Of a stretch of 22,074 nt of DNA, positions 7,626 to 14,292 are shown in pieces. The position numbers and the translations under genes are program-made. The notes under the pieces are model-generated. The model was not told the origin of the DNA. It saw only the letters and a program-made list of their open reading frames with translations, and did no database searches. Origin of the DNA: Bacteroidia bacterium (GTDB taxonomy: Bacteria; Bacteroidota; Bacteroidia; Bacteroidales; Rikenellaceae); contig BNXD01000024.1 of the NCBI GenBank assembly GCA_025999315.1, forward strand, positions 1 through 22,074, written 5' to 3'. Positions within the stretch are counted from its first letter, which is position 1; the number at the start of each line of letters is the position of its first letter.

Positions 7626-8297
7626 ATGTCGAAACCAAATCTCTCAATCCCCGACTTGATTGTTTGCGCTAAATCCTTTTGCGAACAAGAATCCCAAACG
7701 CCGAATAGCGAACTCTTTGGTGTAACCGACGGCAAAGCCGTTGGAACTTACATCGAGCATAAATTCAAAAATTTTCTGCTCTCAAAATACAATTTGCAAA
7801 CTGGCAGTTCAGCGAACGGCATTGATTTGCCTTCGGCTGAAATCAATACTGATATAAAAGTTACTTCAATCAAGCAACCTCAATCGTCTTGTCCGTTCAA
7901 GAATGCTCAGCAAAAGATTTTTGGATTGGGATATAACTTATTGGTTTTTGTGTATGACAAACACGATGATGCCAAAACGAAAACTGCATTGCTGGATTTT
8001 GTGAGTTGTTCGTTTATTGAGAAAGAGCGGACGGCCGATTATCAAACAACCACAACTATTTGTCAAATGATTGACAACAAGGCAAACGCTGAAGATATTT
8101 TTGCCTATTTGAACGACCGTAATATTCCTGCCGATGAAATCACTTTGATGCAAATGTCAAAACATATATTGAAGAATCCGCCAAAAACAGGTTACTTGAC
8201 CATTTCAAATGCTTTGCAATGGCGATTGCAATATGGACGGATTGTTACGCTCAAAGATACTGTTTTGGGAATTACAAAAATCATTGATAAATGTTGA
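7626..8297 (+). CDS. Putative Type II restriction endonuclease (PD-(D/E)XK)
   Basis: A 223-aa protein encoded directly before a DNA adenine methyltransferase, the usual place for its partner endonuclease. A plausible PD-(D/E)XK active site is present: Glu44 in GTYIEHKF, Asp67 in NGIDLPS and Asp76-Ile-Lys78 in INTDIKVTS. The rest, including QPQSSCPFKNAQQKIFGLGYNLLVFVYD (given in part: SSCPFKNAQQKIFG at 87-100), is a mixed alpha/beta core as expected. I do not recognise its specificity. Start at 7626 (MSKPNLS) is preferred over the in-frame ATG at 7563, because the -7 box TATATTTG lies between them. The stop is 1 nt from the methyltransferase ATG. Base composition is far AT-richer than both flanks, a sign of horizontal transfer. 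Confidence 0.72.
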   Translation: MSKPNLSIPDLIVCAKSFCEQESQTPNSELFGVTDGKAVGTYIEHKFKNFLLSKYNLQTGSSANGIDLPSAEINTDIKVTSIKQPQSSCPFKNAQQKIFGLGYNLLVFVYDKHDDAKTKTALLDFVSCSFIEKERTADYQTTTTICQMIDNKANAEDIFAYLNDRNIPADEITLMQMSKHILKNPPKTGYLTISNALQWRLQYGRIVTLKDTVLGITKIIDKC

Positions 8298-8298
8298 T

Positions 8299-9945
8299 AT
8301 GGATTTTGATCGCATAAATATTGGATTGGAGGCGATTTCGTTTTTTCGGAAAGAACAGAAAACCGACTTTCAGAAGATAAATCAACTTCTGAGAGAGCAA
8401 AGTGGCGTTATTAATTTTTTTGAAAATGAAAACGATTATATTCAACTGAAACAAGCGGTTGAAATATCATCCCCTGTTGTCTGTAAATCACCAATAGAAT
8501 ACGGTGATTATCAGACAAACGAAAATTTAGCAACCGCTATCACTAAATATTTATCAGCCAAACAAATATGTCCACAAGTTTTGATAGAGCCAACTTGCGG
8601 TAAAGGCAGTTTCATTATATCGGCAATCAAAACTTTTGATTCTTTGCAGCAAATTTTCGGCATTGAAATTCAGAAAAAATACCTGTGGCAACTAAAATTC
8701 GAACTATTAGATTATTTTCTGAAAAATCCTGCAGCCAATAAACCTGAAATATTTTTATATCATTACAATATTTTTGAATTTGAATTTCAAAATATTAAAA
8801 GTCGAATCGACGGTCGTGAATTGCTGATAATCGGAAATCCTCCCTGGGTTACCAACAGCACGCTTTCCTCATTAAATTCTAATAATGTACCTGTAAAATC
8901 CAATTTCAAGCAGGCGAAGGGAATCGATGCTATGACAGGTAAGGGAAATTTTGATATTGGCGAATATATTTCATTGAAAATGTTGGATTTGTTTTCAAAA
9001 GAAAATGGCAATTTTGCTTTTCTGATCAAAAATTCGGTAATAAAAAATATTGTATATGAGCAGAAACGAAATAATTATCCGATTTCCAATATAGAAAAAC
9101 TTACAATAAATGCTCAAAAGGAATTTAGAGCGGCGGTTGACGCAAGCCTATTTGTTTGCAGGTTTAACACAACCCCGGAATTTACTGCACGAGAGTTCGA
9201 TTTTTACTCGGCAAAACCAAAAGTAACAATGGGTTGGATAAATAATAAATTTGCATCCGACACTGAAAAGTACAAAAAATATCAGCGCTTTGATGGGATT
9301 TGTCCGTTCGAGTGGAGACAGGGAATCAAGCACGATTGTGTCAAAGTAATGGAATTGGAACGGATTGACGGTGGTTTTCGCAATGCTCTTGGAGAGGAAT
9401 TTGAGCTGGAAGAAGATTTGGTTTATGGAATTTTGAAAAGCTCCGACTTGAAGGGGGAGAGTATTGACACATCACGAAAATACACGATCGTAACACAGAA
9501 AAAAATCGGACAGGATACAAAACTGATTTTAGAAACACTGCCCAAAACAAAAGCGTATTTGGAACGCCACAAAGATCATTTTTTGCAAAGAAAATCAAGT
9601 ATTTACAAAGGGAAACCCATATTTTCCATTTTCGGCGTTGGCGATTATTCTTTCAAACCCTACAAAGTTGCTATTTCAGGCTTGTATAAACAAACAAGAT
9701 TTACGCTCGTAAAACCAAACGGAACGGTTCTCTTACTCGACGATACTTGTTATTTTATTGGTTTTGACACACTTGAAGAAGCCGAAAAAATTCAACATGA
9801 ACTCAATAAGCCTGAGATACAGGCATTTATTGAATCCTTTATGTTTACTGATGCAAAAAGGGTAATCACAAAAGATTTGTTGATGCGAATTGATTTGGGA
9901 TTGTTTTCTCAACAACGCCATAGAGACATATCGTTGTTTGATTAA
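8299..9945 (+). CDS. Type II N6-adenine DNA methyltransferase (NPPW, gamma-type order)
   Basis: A 548-aa protein with amino-methyltransferase motifs in the X-I-IV order: motif X near 67-80 (EYGDYQTNENLATAIT), SAM-binding motif I LIEPTCGKGSF at 95-105, an acidic motif II region (IFGIEIQKKY, 119-128), and catalytic NPPW at 180-183 followed by VTNSTL. The C-terminal half would hold target recognition. It modifies adenine in the site cut by the upstream nuclease; the target sequence cannot be read from motifs. The ATG at 8299 lies 2 nt after the endonuclease TGA, so the genes form an operon. An upstream in-frame start at 8209 is inside the endonuclease gene and less likely. It is AT-rich with AAA/AAT/ATT-heavy codons unlike neighbouring genes. 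No frameshift is seen. Confidence 0.9.
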   Translation: MDFDRINIGLEAISFFRKEQKTDFQKINQLLREQSGVINFFENENDYIQLKQAVEISSPVVCKSPIEYGDYQTNENLATAITKYLSAKQICPQVLIEPTCGKGSFIISAIKTFDSLQQIFGIEIQKKYLWQLKFELLDYFLKNPAANKPEIFLYHYNIFEFEFQNIKSRIDGRELLIIGNPPWVTNSTLSSLNSNNVPVKSNFKQAKGIDAMTGKGNFDIGEYISLKMLDLFSKENGNFAFLIKNSVIKNIVYEQKRNNYPISNIEKLTINAQKEFRAAVDASLFVCRFNTTPEFTAREFDFYSAKPKVTMGWINNKFASDTEKYKKYQRFDGICPFEWRQGIKHDCVKVMELERIDGGFRNALGEEFELEEDLVYGILKSSDLKGESIDTSRKYTIVTQKKIGQDTKLILETLPKTKAYLERHKDHFLQRKSSIYKGKPIFSIFGVGDYSFKPYKVAISGLYKQTRFTLVKPNGTVLLLDDTCYFIGFDTLEEAEKIQHELNKPEIQAFIESFMFTDAKRVITKDLLMRIDLGLFSQQRHRDISLFD

Positions 9946-9995
9946 TAGCATCCACTCGAAAGTAGCCTTTCACTTGAATTTCGAAATATCTATCC

Positions 9996-10065
9996 CGGTC
10001 AAACTTTTTTGCTGCATCGAAAGCGGAAAACTTTAGACAAACTATCATATTTTTCGGTCAAACTT
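9996..10065 (+). repeat. Direct repeat pair CGGTCAAACTT upstream of tRNA-Gln
   Basis: CGGTCAAACTT occurs at 9996-10006 and 10055-10065, 59 bp apart, each followed by a T/C-rich run ending TTGC. The second copy runs into the -33 region of the tRNA promoter. The rest of 9946-10066 is AT-rich and shows no gene. Confidence 0.5.
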
Positions 10066-10066
10066 C

Positions 10067-10097
10067 TTGCAGATATTCAAAAAAAACGCTATATTTG
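10067..10097 (+). promoter_or_regulatory. Promoter of tRNA-Gln(CTG)
   Basis: TTG at 10067-10069, a 20-nt spacer and a perfect -7 TATATTTG at 10090-10097 lie 26 nt before the mature tRNA 5' end. Confidence 0.65.
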
Positions 10098-10122
10098 TCG
10101 CCGAAATCAACATTACTCTTAT

Positions 10123-10193
10123 TGAGCCATGGTGTAATGGTAACACTGCAGATTCTGGATCTGCCTTTCTAGGTTCGAATCCTGGTGGCTCAA
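10123..10193 (+). tRNA. trnQ: tRNA-Gln (anticodon CTG)
   Basis: A complete cloverleaf: acceptor TGAGCCA/TGGCTCA, D stem GTGT/ACAC, anticodon stem GCAGA/TCTGC with loop TTCTGGA (CTG at loop positions 3-5), 4-nt variable loop, T stem CTAGG/CCTGG with TTCGAAT, and discriminator A. CCA is not encoded. It differs from the second tRNA-Gln (12081) at only three positions, two of them in the anticodon loop. Confidence 0.95.
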
Positions 10194-10208
10194 CAACTTT
10201 TCCGCCTG

Positions 10209-10239
10209 TCGCCGCGCCTTTCAAAGTGCGGCGATTTTT
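10209..10239 (+). terminator. Terminator after tRNA-Gln(CTG)
   Basis: Stem TCGCCGC (10209-10215) / GCGGCGA (10228-10234) with a 12-nt loop is followed by TTTTT. It lies 16 nt past the tRNA. Confidence 0.75.
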
Positions 10240-10273
10240 GTTGTGCGCACGACCGGACAGACCGCAGTCAAAA

Positions 10274-10442
10274 TTAGGGCGTGTTCACATAGATCGGCAC
10301 ACCAGTCTTCAACACTGTTGCGGCCCCTGTCTTCGCTGCTTTCCATCGAAATACCCACCGGTATTACTTCGACAAAGCGCCTTGACTGCAAACCACAACA
10401 GCATTAAATCCGAATATCCCCATTTATGTGAACACGCCCTAT
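10274..10442. mobile_element. MITE-like element, longer copy (about 167 bp)
   Basis: The element is bounded by inverted ends TAGGGCGTGTTCACATA (10275-10291) and TATGTGAACACGCCCTA (10425-10441). The interior holds no ORF of note, but contains a shorter inner inverted pair, CTGTTG near 10316 and CAACAG near 10396. A TA sits at both outer ends, which may be a target duplication or part of the inverted repeat. It is too short to encode a transposase, so it would be non-autonomous. Its right end (10411-10441) recurs in inverse orientation at 11968-11998 with one mismatch. Confidence 0.7.
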
Positions 10443-10497
10443 ATGCCGCTGCTTGGCAACCACGCCACAGACCCAATAGACCTATAACTCACATCAT

Positions 10498-11961
10498 ATG
10501 ATTACTTTTGTCATTTGTCTGGCGCTGCTGGTGGCGTCCTACTTCACCTACGGACGCTATCTCGAGCGTCGCTTCGGGGCCGACGACAGTCGCCCTGCAC
10601 CTTGCCGGACACACTATGACGGGGTCGATTACCTCCCGTTGCCCACCTGGAAGGCCTTTCTGATCCAGTTGCTCAACATCGCCGGGCTGGGTCCCATCTT
10701 CGGTGCATTGCTCGGGGCGACCTACGGCCCGGTGGCCTTCCTGTGGATCACACTGGGAGGCATATTCATGGGCGCCGTGCAGGACTATTTTTCGGGCATG
10801 ATCTCGATGGAAAACAAAGGCCTGAGCTTGCCCGAGATAGTGGGCAAATACCTGGGTCTTAGTGTCAAACAGGTTATGCGCGGCTTCACGGTGGCGCTCA
10901 TGGTACTGGTCGGGGCGGTGTTCATGTCGGGCCCGGCCGGACTGCTTGCCGGGCTCAGCGGCCTTACGACGCTGCATCTGGGCGGCATCACGATCCCCAA
11001 TTTCTGGGTATGGGTGATACTTGTCTATTATGTGGTTGCCACGCTGTTGCCCATCGACAAGATCATCGGCCGCATCTATCCCGTTTTCGGCGCCGCGCTG
11101 CTCTTTATGGCTATCGGTATCCTTGGTGCGATCTTTTTCGGAGGTTACGCGGTGCCTGAGCTCACCCTCTCCACGCTGACCAACATGAAGAGCAATGCCG
11201 CCGACTTTCCCATCGTTCCGACCCTCTTTGTTACCATCGCCTGCGGAGCGATTTCGGGTTTCCACGCCACACAGTCGCCCATGATCGCCCGTTGCCTAAC
11301 CCGCGAGAGCCATGGACGTCCGGTCTTCTTCGGGGCCATGATCGCCGAGAGCGCCATCGCGCTGATCTGGGCCGCCGTCGGCATGTCGTTCTTCGGCGGA
11401 GTGCATGAACTGGGCGATGCGCTGGCCGCCCACGACTGGAGCGCGGCGTGGGCCGTGGACACCATTTCACACACCACACTCGGCCGCATAGGCGGTCTGC
11501 TGGCCATCCTCGGGGTTGTCGCGGCGCCCATCTCCACGGGCGACACGGCTTTCCGCAGTGCAAGGCTCATCGTGGCCGACTTTCTGCACATCAAACAGAC
11601 GCGCTTCGTCAACAGACTCTGTATCTCTGTCCCGCTGTTTATTATCGGCTATGTGATCACCCTGCTGCGTTTCGACGTCGTGTGGCGCTACTTTGCCTGG
11701 GCCAACCAGACCCTCGCCGTGGCCGCCCTGTGGACCATTGCGGTCTACCTGCTGCAACGCCGGCAAAACTGTCTGGTCGCACTGCTGCCTGCGCTATTTA
11801 TGACCTTCATCACCACGACCTACCTGTTCACCGCCGTCGAAATGATCCACGCCAACTACCTGATCGGCATCATTGTGGCCGGAGCCCTCACCCTCGCCCT
11901 GTTGCTGCTGTTTTGCCGTTACGCAGTTCGCCATGGCGATAAAATGGGGGCCGTCAGCTAA
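10498..11961 (+). CDS. cstA: CstA-family carbon starvation protein / peptide-pyruvate transporter
   Basis: A 487-aa polytopic membrane protein. Conserved CstA features include THYDGVDYLPLPTWKAFLIQ (about 40-59), LLNIAGLGPIFGALLGA (58-74), the VQDYFSGMISMENKGLSLPEI stretch (given in part: QDYFSGMISMENKG), ISGFHATQSPMIARCL in the middle, and STGDTAFRSARLIVAD near 345. It is the short form, well below the ~700 residues of E. coli CstA and common in anaerobes. Family members take up peptides or pyruvate when carbon is scarce. The ATG at 10498 is the first start and agrees with the family N-terminus. No clear -7 box was found upstream. The gene stands alone, enclosed by two MITE-like elements and two tRNA-Gln genes. 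Confidence 0.93.
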   Translation: MITFVICLALLVASYFTYGRYLERRFGADDSRPAPCRTHYDGVDYLPLPTWKAFLIQLLNIAGLGPIFGALLGATYGPVAFLWITLGGIFMGAVQDYFSGMISMENKGLSLPEIVGKYLGLSVKQVMRGFTVALMVLVGAVFMSGPAGLLAGLSGLTTLHLGGITIPNFWVWVILVYYVVATLLPIDKIIGRIYPVFGAALLFMAIGILGAIFFGGYAVPELTLSTLTNMKSNAADFPIVPTLFVTIACGAISGFHATQSPMIARCLTRESHGRPVFFGAMIAESAIALIWAAVGMSFFGGVHELGDALAAHDWSAAWAVDTISHTTLGRIGGLLAILGVVAAPISTGDTAFRSARLIVADFLHIKQTRFVNRLCISVPLFIIGYVITLLRFDVVWRYFAWANQTLAVAALWTIAVYLLQRRQNCLVALLPALFMTFITTTYLFTAVEMIHANYLIGIIVAGALTLALLLLFCRYAVRHGDKMGAVS

Positions 11962-11966
11962 TTCAG

Positions 11967-12020
11967 TTAGGGCGTGTTAACATAAATGGGGATATTCGAA
12001 TTTATGTGAATACGCCCTAA
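11967..12020. mobile_element. MITE-like element, minimal copy (54 bp palindrome)
   Basis: Essentially only the two ends of the 10274-10442 element remain, as a near-perfect palindrome: TTAGGGCGTGTTAACATAAA at the left and the mirrored TTTATGTGAATACGCCCTAA at the right. It begins 5 nt after the cstA stop, so it may also act as a transcript-end hairpin. Bases 11968-11998 match the inverted right end of the longer copy in 30 of 31 positions. Confidence 0.72.
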
Positions 12021-12043
12021 TGTCTAAACGATGGAGGTATGGG

Positions 12044-12071
12044 TTGGTTTTAAAAAAATTTGCTATATTTG
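12044..12071 (+). promoter_or_regulatory. Promoter of tRNA-Gln(TTG)
   Basis: A -7 TATATTTG at 12064-12071 lies 9 nt before the tRNA. The nearest upstream TTG (12044-12046) leaves a 17-nt spacer, slightly short. The same GCTATATTTG decamer precedes the first tRNA-Gln. Confidence 0.55.
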
Positions 12072-12080
12072 CACCTCGAT

Positions 12081-12151
12081 TGAGCCATGGTGTAATGGTA
12101 ACACTGCAGATTTTGGTTCTGCCTTTCCAGGTTCGAATCCTGGTGGCTCAA
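12081..12151 (+). tRNA. trnQ: tRNA-Gln (anticodon TTG)
   Basis: A complete cloverleaf: acceptor TGAGCCA/TGGCTCA, D stem GTGT/ACAC, anticodon stem GCAGA/TCTGC with loop TTTTGGT (TTG), T stem CCAGG/CCTGG, and discriminator A. It is 68/71 identical to the upstream tRNA-Gln and reads the other glutamine codon, CAA. Confidence 0.96.
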
Positions 12152-12163
12152 CAACTTTAACAC

Positions 12164-12211
12164 AAAACGCCGAGGGCCGCACCTTTCATCGGGTGCAGCC
12201 CTCGGCGTTTT
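12164..12211 (+). terminator. Terminator after tRNA-Gln(TTG)
   Basis: A long hairpin: outer stem AAAACGCCGAGGGC (12164-12177) pairs with GCCCTCGGCGTTTT (12198-12211), and an inner stem GCACC/GGTGC (12179-12183/12192-12196) caps it. The flanking A and T runs also let it serve the convergent lipoprotein gene. Confidence 0.8.
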
Positions 12212-12253
12212 GTGCATCTCCTGCCTGCTAAAATTTGCGTATCTTCCTGCCCG

Positions 12254-13741
12254 CTAAAAATAGAACCTCAGCCCGCCTCCAAGCGAGATATTCGCGAGGC
12301 TTTCGCTTTCGCCATCGGCCAATTTCTTCTCCTCTTTGTATTCGTTGACATCCGTTATGGTCACTTTGTTAAGGCTCCCTGTTACGCCGCTTATTTTGAG
12401 CCCGATCCCCACGTTTTTGGCAAAGCGATAATCGCCTCCCAGCGAAAAATAGAGCCCTAAAGTGCCTCCATTCATCTTTGCAACAACGCTGGGATAGCCT
12501 TGGGGATACATTTTCGAGGCATAAGCGAGGTACCCAAGCCCCACCGAACTGGTGAAAACAAACCGCCCGTTGGCCGACATACCTCGTCCGGCAAACGTCG
12601 GACCGGCGAATATAATGTTATCTTTCTCAACCATCTGCAGGGTCATTTGGTTGCCATCGCTTACCGGTCCCTCGGCCGAGGCCGCATAGTTGAGAAACGT
12701 AAATCCCACTCCGAATCCCTTGTCGAAATATCGGGTCAGCGTCAGCCCCCAACTCCAGCCTTTTTTGAGTTGTTCGAGCATGTGTCGCTCCTGCGCCGAG
12801 ACGCTGCCGGATATGGACGCCGTTCTGAAGGCTACGCTGATGTCGGCCTCGGCGCTCCACCACCCGATGTCCGGACGGGGTTTCGCCCCCGGCGCAGACA
12901 GGCCGACATTGTCGTAGACGGCGCTTTGGAGCGGCGGCGTCTCTCCCTCGCTCGAAGCGAGGATATTACCGGCCAGATAGTAACATACACCCCCGCCGGT
13001 AGAGGCCCGGGTGAGGCGTATGATCATAAATCCGTCTGCTCCCAGACGGCGGGCCTCATTCTCCGCAATGGCGAAGACGGCAGCCGAGTCGCACGTGTTG
13101 GCGTACTTGCTTTTGGCGATGTCCCAGTATCGCACCACTCGGGTTCCGGCGGGCACCTCATCCGTCGAGCCATAAAAATGAAAGTCGCCCAAGTTCACCG
13201 GCGTCTCATCCGGTTGGGGTGTCGGCACAGGGGCTGCATCGACAGGTGCGCTCTCCAAAGGGGGCTGTGTTGCAGGGATCGAAGCCAAAGTCGCGACTTC
13301 GCCTGCGGAGAGAGCCGGCATGGAACTCCCGCCGCCTTCCGTCGCACTCGACCCTGACAAGGCGTCGGAAGGCGCGCCCTCCTGCAGGCGCAACATATCT
13401 CCGTCGAGCTCATAACCCGCCATCTCGCCCTGCCGGTCGGCCGTTTTGCGATAGCGCGCCACGTAGAACGCATTGCCCCCAAGGGCCTGCGACTTGATCT
13501 TGGCATAGACGAACGAACTGGCCGAGTCGGGACAGATGACCACGCTCGATCTGTTGATCGTTACATCGCCGAGGTTTATCGCCGTGGCAGGCACATCCGG
13601 CTTGTTGTAGATGAAAGTGAAGGTATCCTCCGGGTCCGAGGCAGGATAGCTTTGGGAGCTCCTCATCCCTACCCTCGGCGAGCATGAAACCGCCGTCGCA
13701 ACGACTGCAACGACCGCCGCAATGATGTATATTTGTTTCAT
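12254..13741 (-). CDS. Lipoprotein with C-terminal outer-membrane-barrel-like region
   Basis: A 495-aa protein. It starts with a lipoprotein signal (MKQIYIIAAVVAVVATAVSC, lipid-acceptor Cys20). Two similar alpha/beta segments follow, at about 55-105 (INLGDVTI...AKIKSQALGGNAFYVARY) and 180-250 (VNLGDFHFYG...AIAENEARRLGADGFMIIRL), joined by a Ser/Pro/Ala-rich linker. The last ~210 residues alternate polar and aromatic/hydrophobic residues (GWSWGLTLTRYFDKGFGVGF, GGTLGLYFSLGGDYRF) and end in GGGLRFYF, the aromatic terminus typical of outer-membrane barrels. Function not recognised. The ATG at 13741 has a good promoter just upstream. It is convergent with tRNA-Gln(TTG). No frameshift is seen. Confidence 0.75.
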   Translation of the reverse strand: MKQIYIIAAVVAVVATAVSCSPRVGMRSSQSYPASDPEDTFTFIYNKPDVPATAINLGDVTINRSSVVICPDSASSFVYAKIKSQALGGNAFYVARYRKTADRQGEMAGYELDGDMLRLQEGAPSDALSGSSATEGGGSSMPALSAGEVATLASIPATQPPLESAPVDAAPVPTPQPDETPVNLGDFHFYGSTDEVPAGTRVVRYWDIAKSKYANTCDSAAVFAIAENEARRLGADGFMIIRLTRASTGGGVCYYLAGNILASSEGETPPLQSAVYDNVGLSAPGAKPRPDIGWWSAEADISVAFRTASISGSVSAQERHMLEQLKKGWSWGLTLTRYFDKGFGVGFTFLNYAASAEGPVSDGNQMTLQMVEKDNIIFAGPTFAGRGMSANGRFVFTSSVGLGYLAYASKMYPQGYPSVVAKMNGGTLGLYFSLGGDYRFAKNVGIGLKISGVTGSLNKVTITDVNEYKEEKKLADGESESLANISLGGGLRFYF

Positions 13742-13766
13742 ATTGAAAAATTTAGATATTATTATA

Positions 13767-13796
13767 CAAAACTAACTATTACATATCAAAATGCAA
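13767..13796 (-). promoter_or_regulatory. Promoter of the lipoprotein gene
   Basis: On the minus strand TTG (13796-13794), a 19-nt spacer and TAGTTTTG (13774-13767) give a start about 20 nt before the ATG at 13741. The composite repeat element begins only 5 bp upstream of this -33 box. Confidence 0.55.
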
Positions 13797-13800
13797 GAGT

Positions 13801-14192
13801 CTGTTTAAATTTTATTCATCCAAAAGATTATGATTCATGCGAATCAGGGGTTGAAATATAATATGTCATGCTGAGCGTGAGCAACGGCACCCATCACTAC
13901 CCAACACATGTCATGCTGAGCGGGATCGACGGCACCCATCACTACCCCACACATGTCATGCTGAGCGGGAGCGACGGCACCCATCACTACCCCACACATG
14001 TCATGCTGAGCGGGAGCGAAATGAAATGGAGCGAAGTCGAAGCATCTCAGAAATGATTGATTCGACAGCATTGCCGAGACCCTTCGATCTCTCCGTTCCG
14101 CTCGGGGCGACATGACAACTTCACTCAGGGCGACATGACATAAAAATTGACGGCGCGATAAGGTGTTGATAATCAAATATAAATTTCAACTG
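13801..14192. repeat. Composite intergenic repeat element (copy A)
   Basis: About 392 bp without a gene. The left end (13801-13825) is inverse to 114-137. The right end (14166-14192, TTGATAATCAAAT...TTTCAACTG) is inverse to 17679-17705 in 24 of 27 positions. Inside lie a 45-bp tandem repeat (13863-14018), a CTGAGCG...GAGCGAAGTCGAAG module, and a facing GAGACCCTTCGATC...GACATGAC module that can fold back on it. The CTGAGCGAAGTCGAAG-type motif is a common dispersed intergenic repeat in many bacteria, including Bacteroidetes. Open frames across it come from the 45-bp period (a multiple of three) and are not taken as genes. Confidence 0.75.
13863..14018. repeat. 45-bp tandem repeat, about 3.5 units
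   Basis: Units start at 13863, 13908 and 13953, each opening ATGTCATGCTGAGCG and ending CATCACTACCC.ACAC. A partial fourth unit (13998-14018) merges into the CTGAGCG...AAGTCGAAG module. The three full units differ at only a few positions, suggesting recent expansion or slippage. Confidence 0.9.
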
Positions 14193-14220
14193 CCAATTTA
14201 CAAGATTCACGTTATTTTAC

Positions 14221-14260
14221 AGAAAAGGAGGCGTCCGAACTGCTTTGGACGCCTCCTTTC
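14221..14260 (-). terminator. Terminator after fba
   Basis: A perfect 13-bp stem AAAGGAGGCGTCC (14224-14236) / GGACGCCTCCTTT (14247-14259) with a 10-nt loop; on the minus strand it is followed by T-rich sequence. It lies 33 nt after the fba stop. Confidence 0.8.
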
Positions 14261-14292
14261 TCACTGCACCCGATGTGCAGCCTTCAAACACT

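Noticed and set aside
10123..10193. tRNA-Gln as phage or integrative element attachment site for the R-M island
   Set aside because: No integrase is present, and no duplicated tRNA 3' end was seen at the left side of the island. The second tRNA is a full gene with its own promoter.
13863..14018. Possible CRISPR array
   Set aside because: Units are directly abutting 45-mers without unique spacers, and no cas gene is nearby.
13844..14176. Open frames on both strands across the 45-bp repeats
   Set aside because: The 45-bp period is divisible by three and repeats the same 15 residues. The sequence is shared with non-coding repeat copies elsewhere, so these are not genes.
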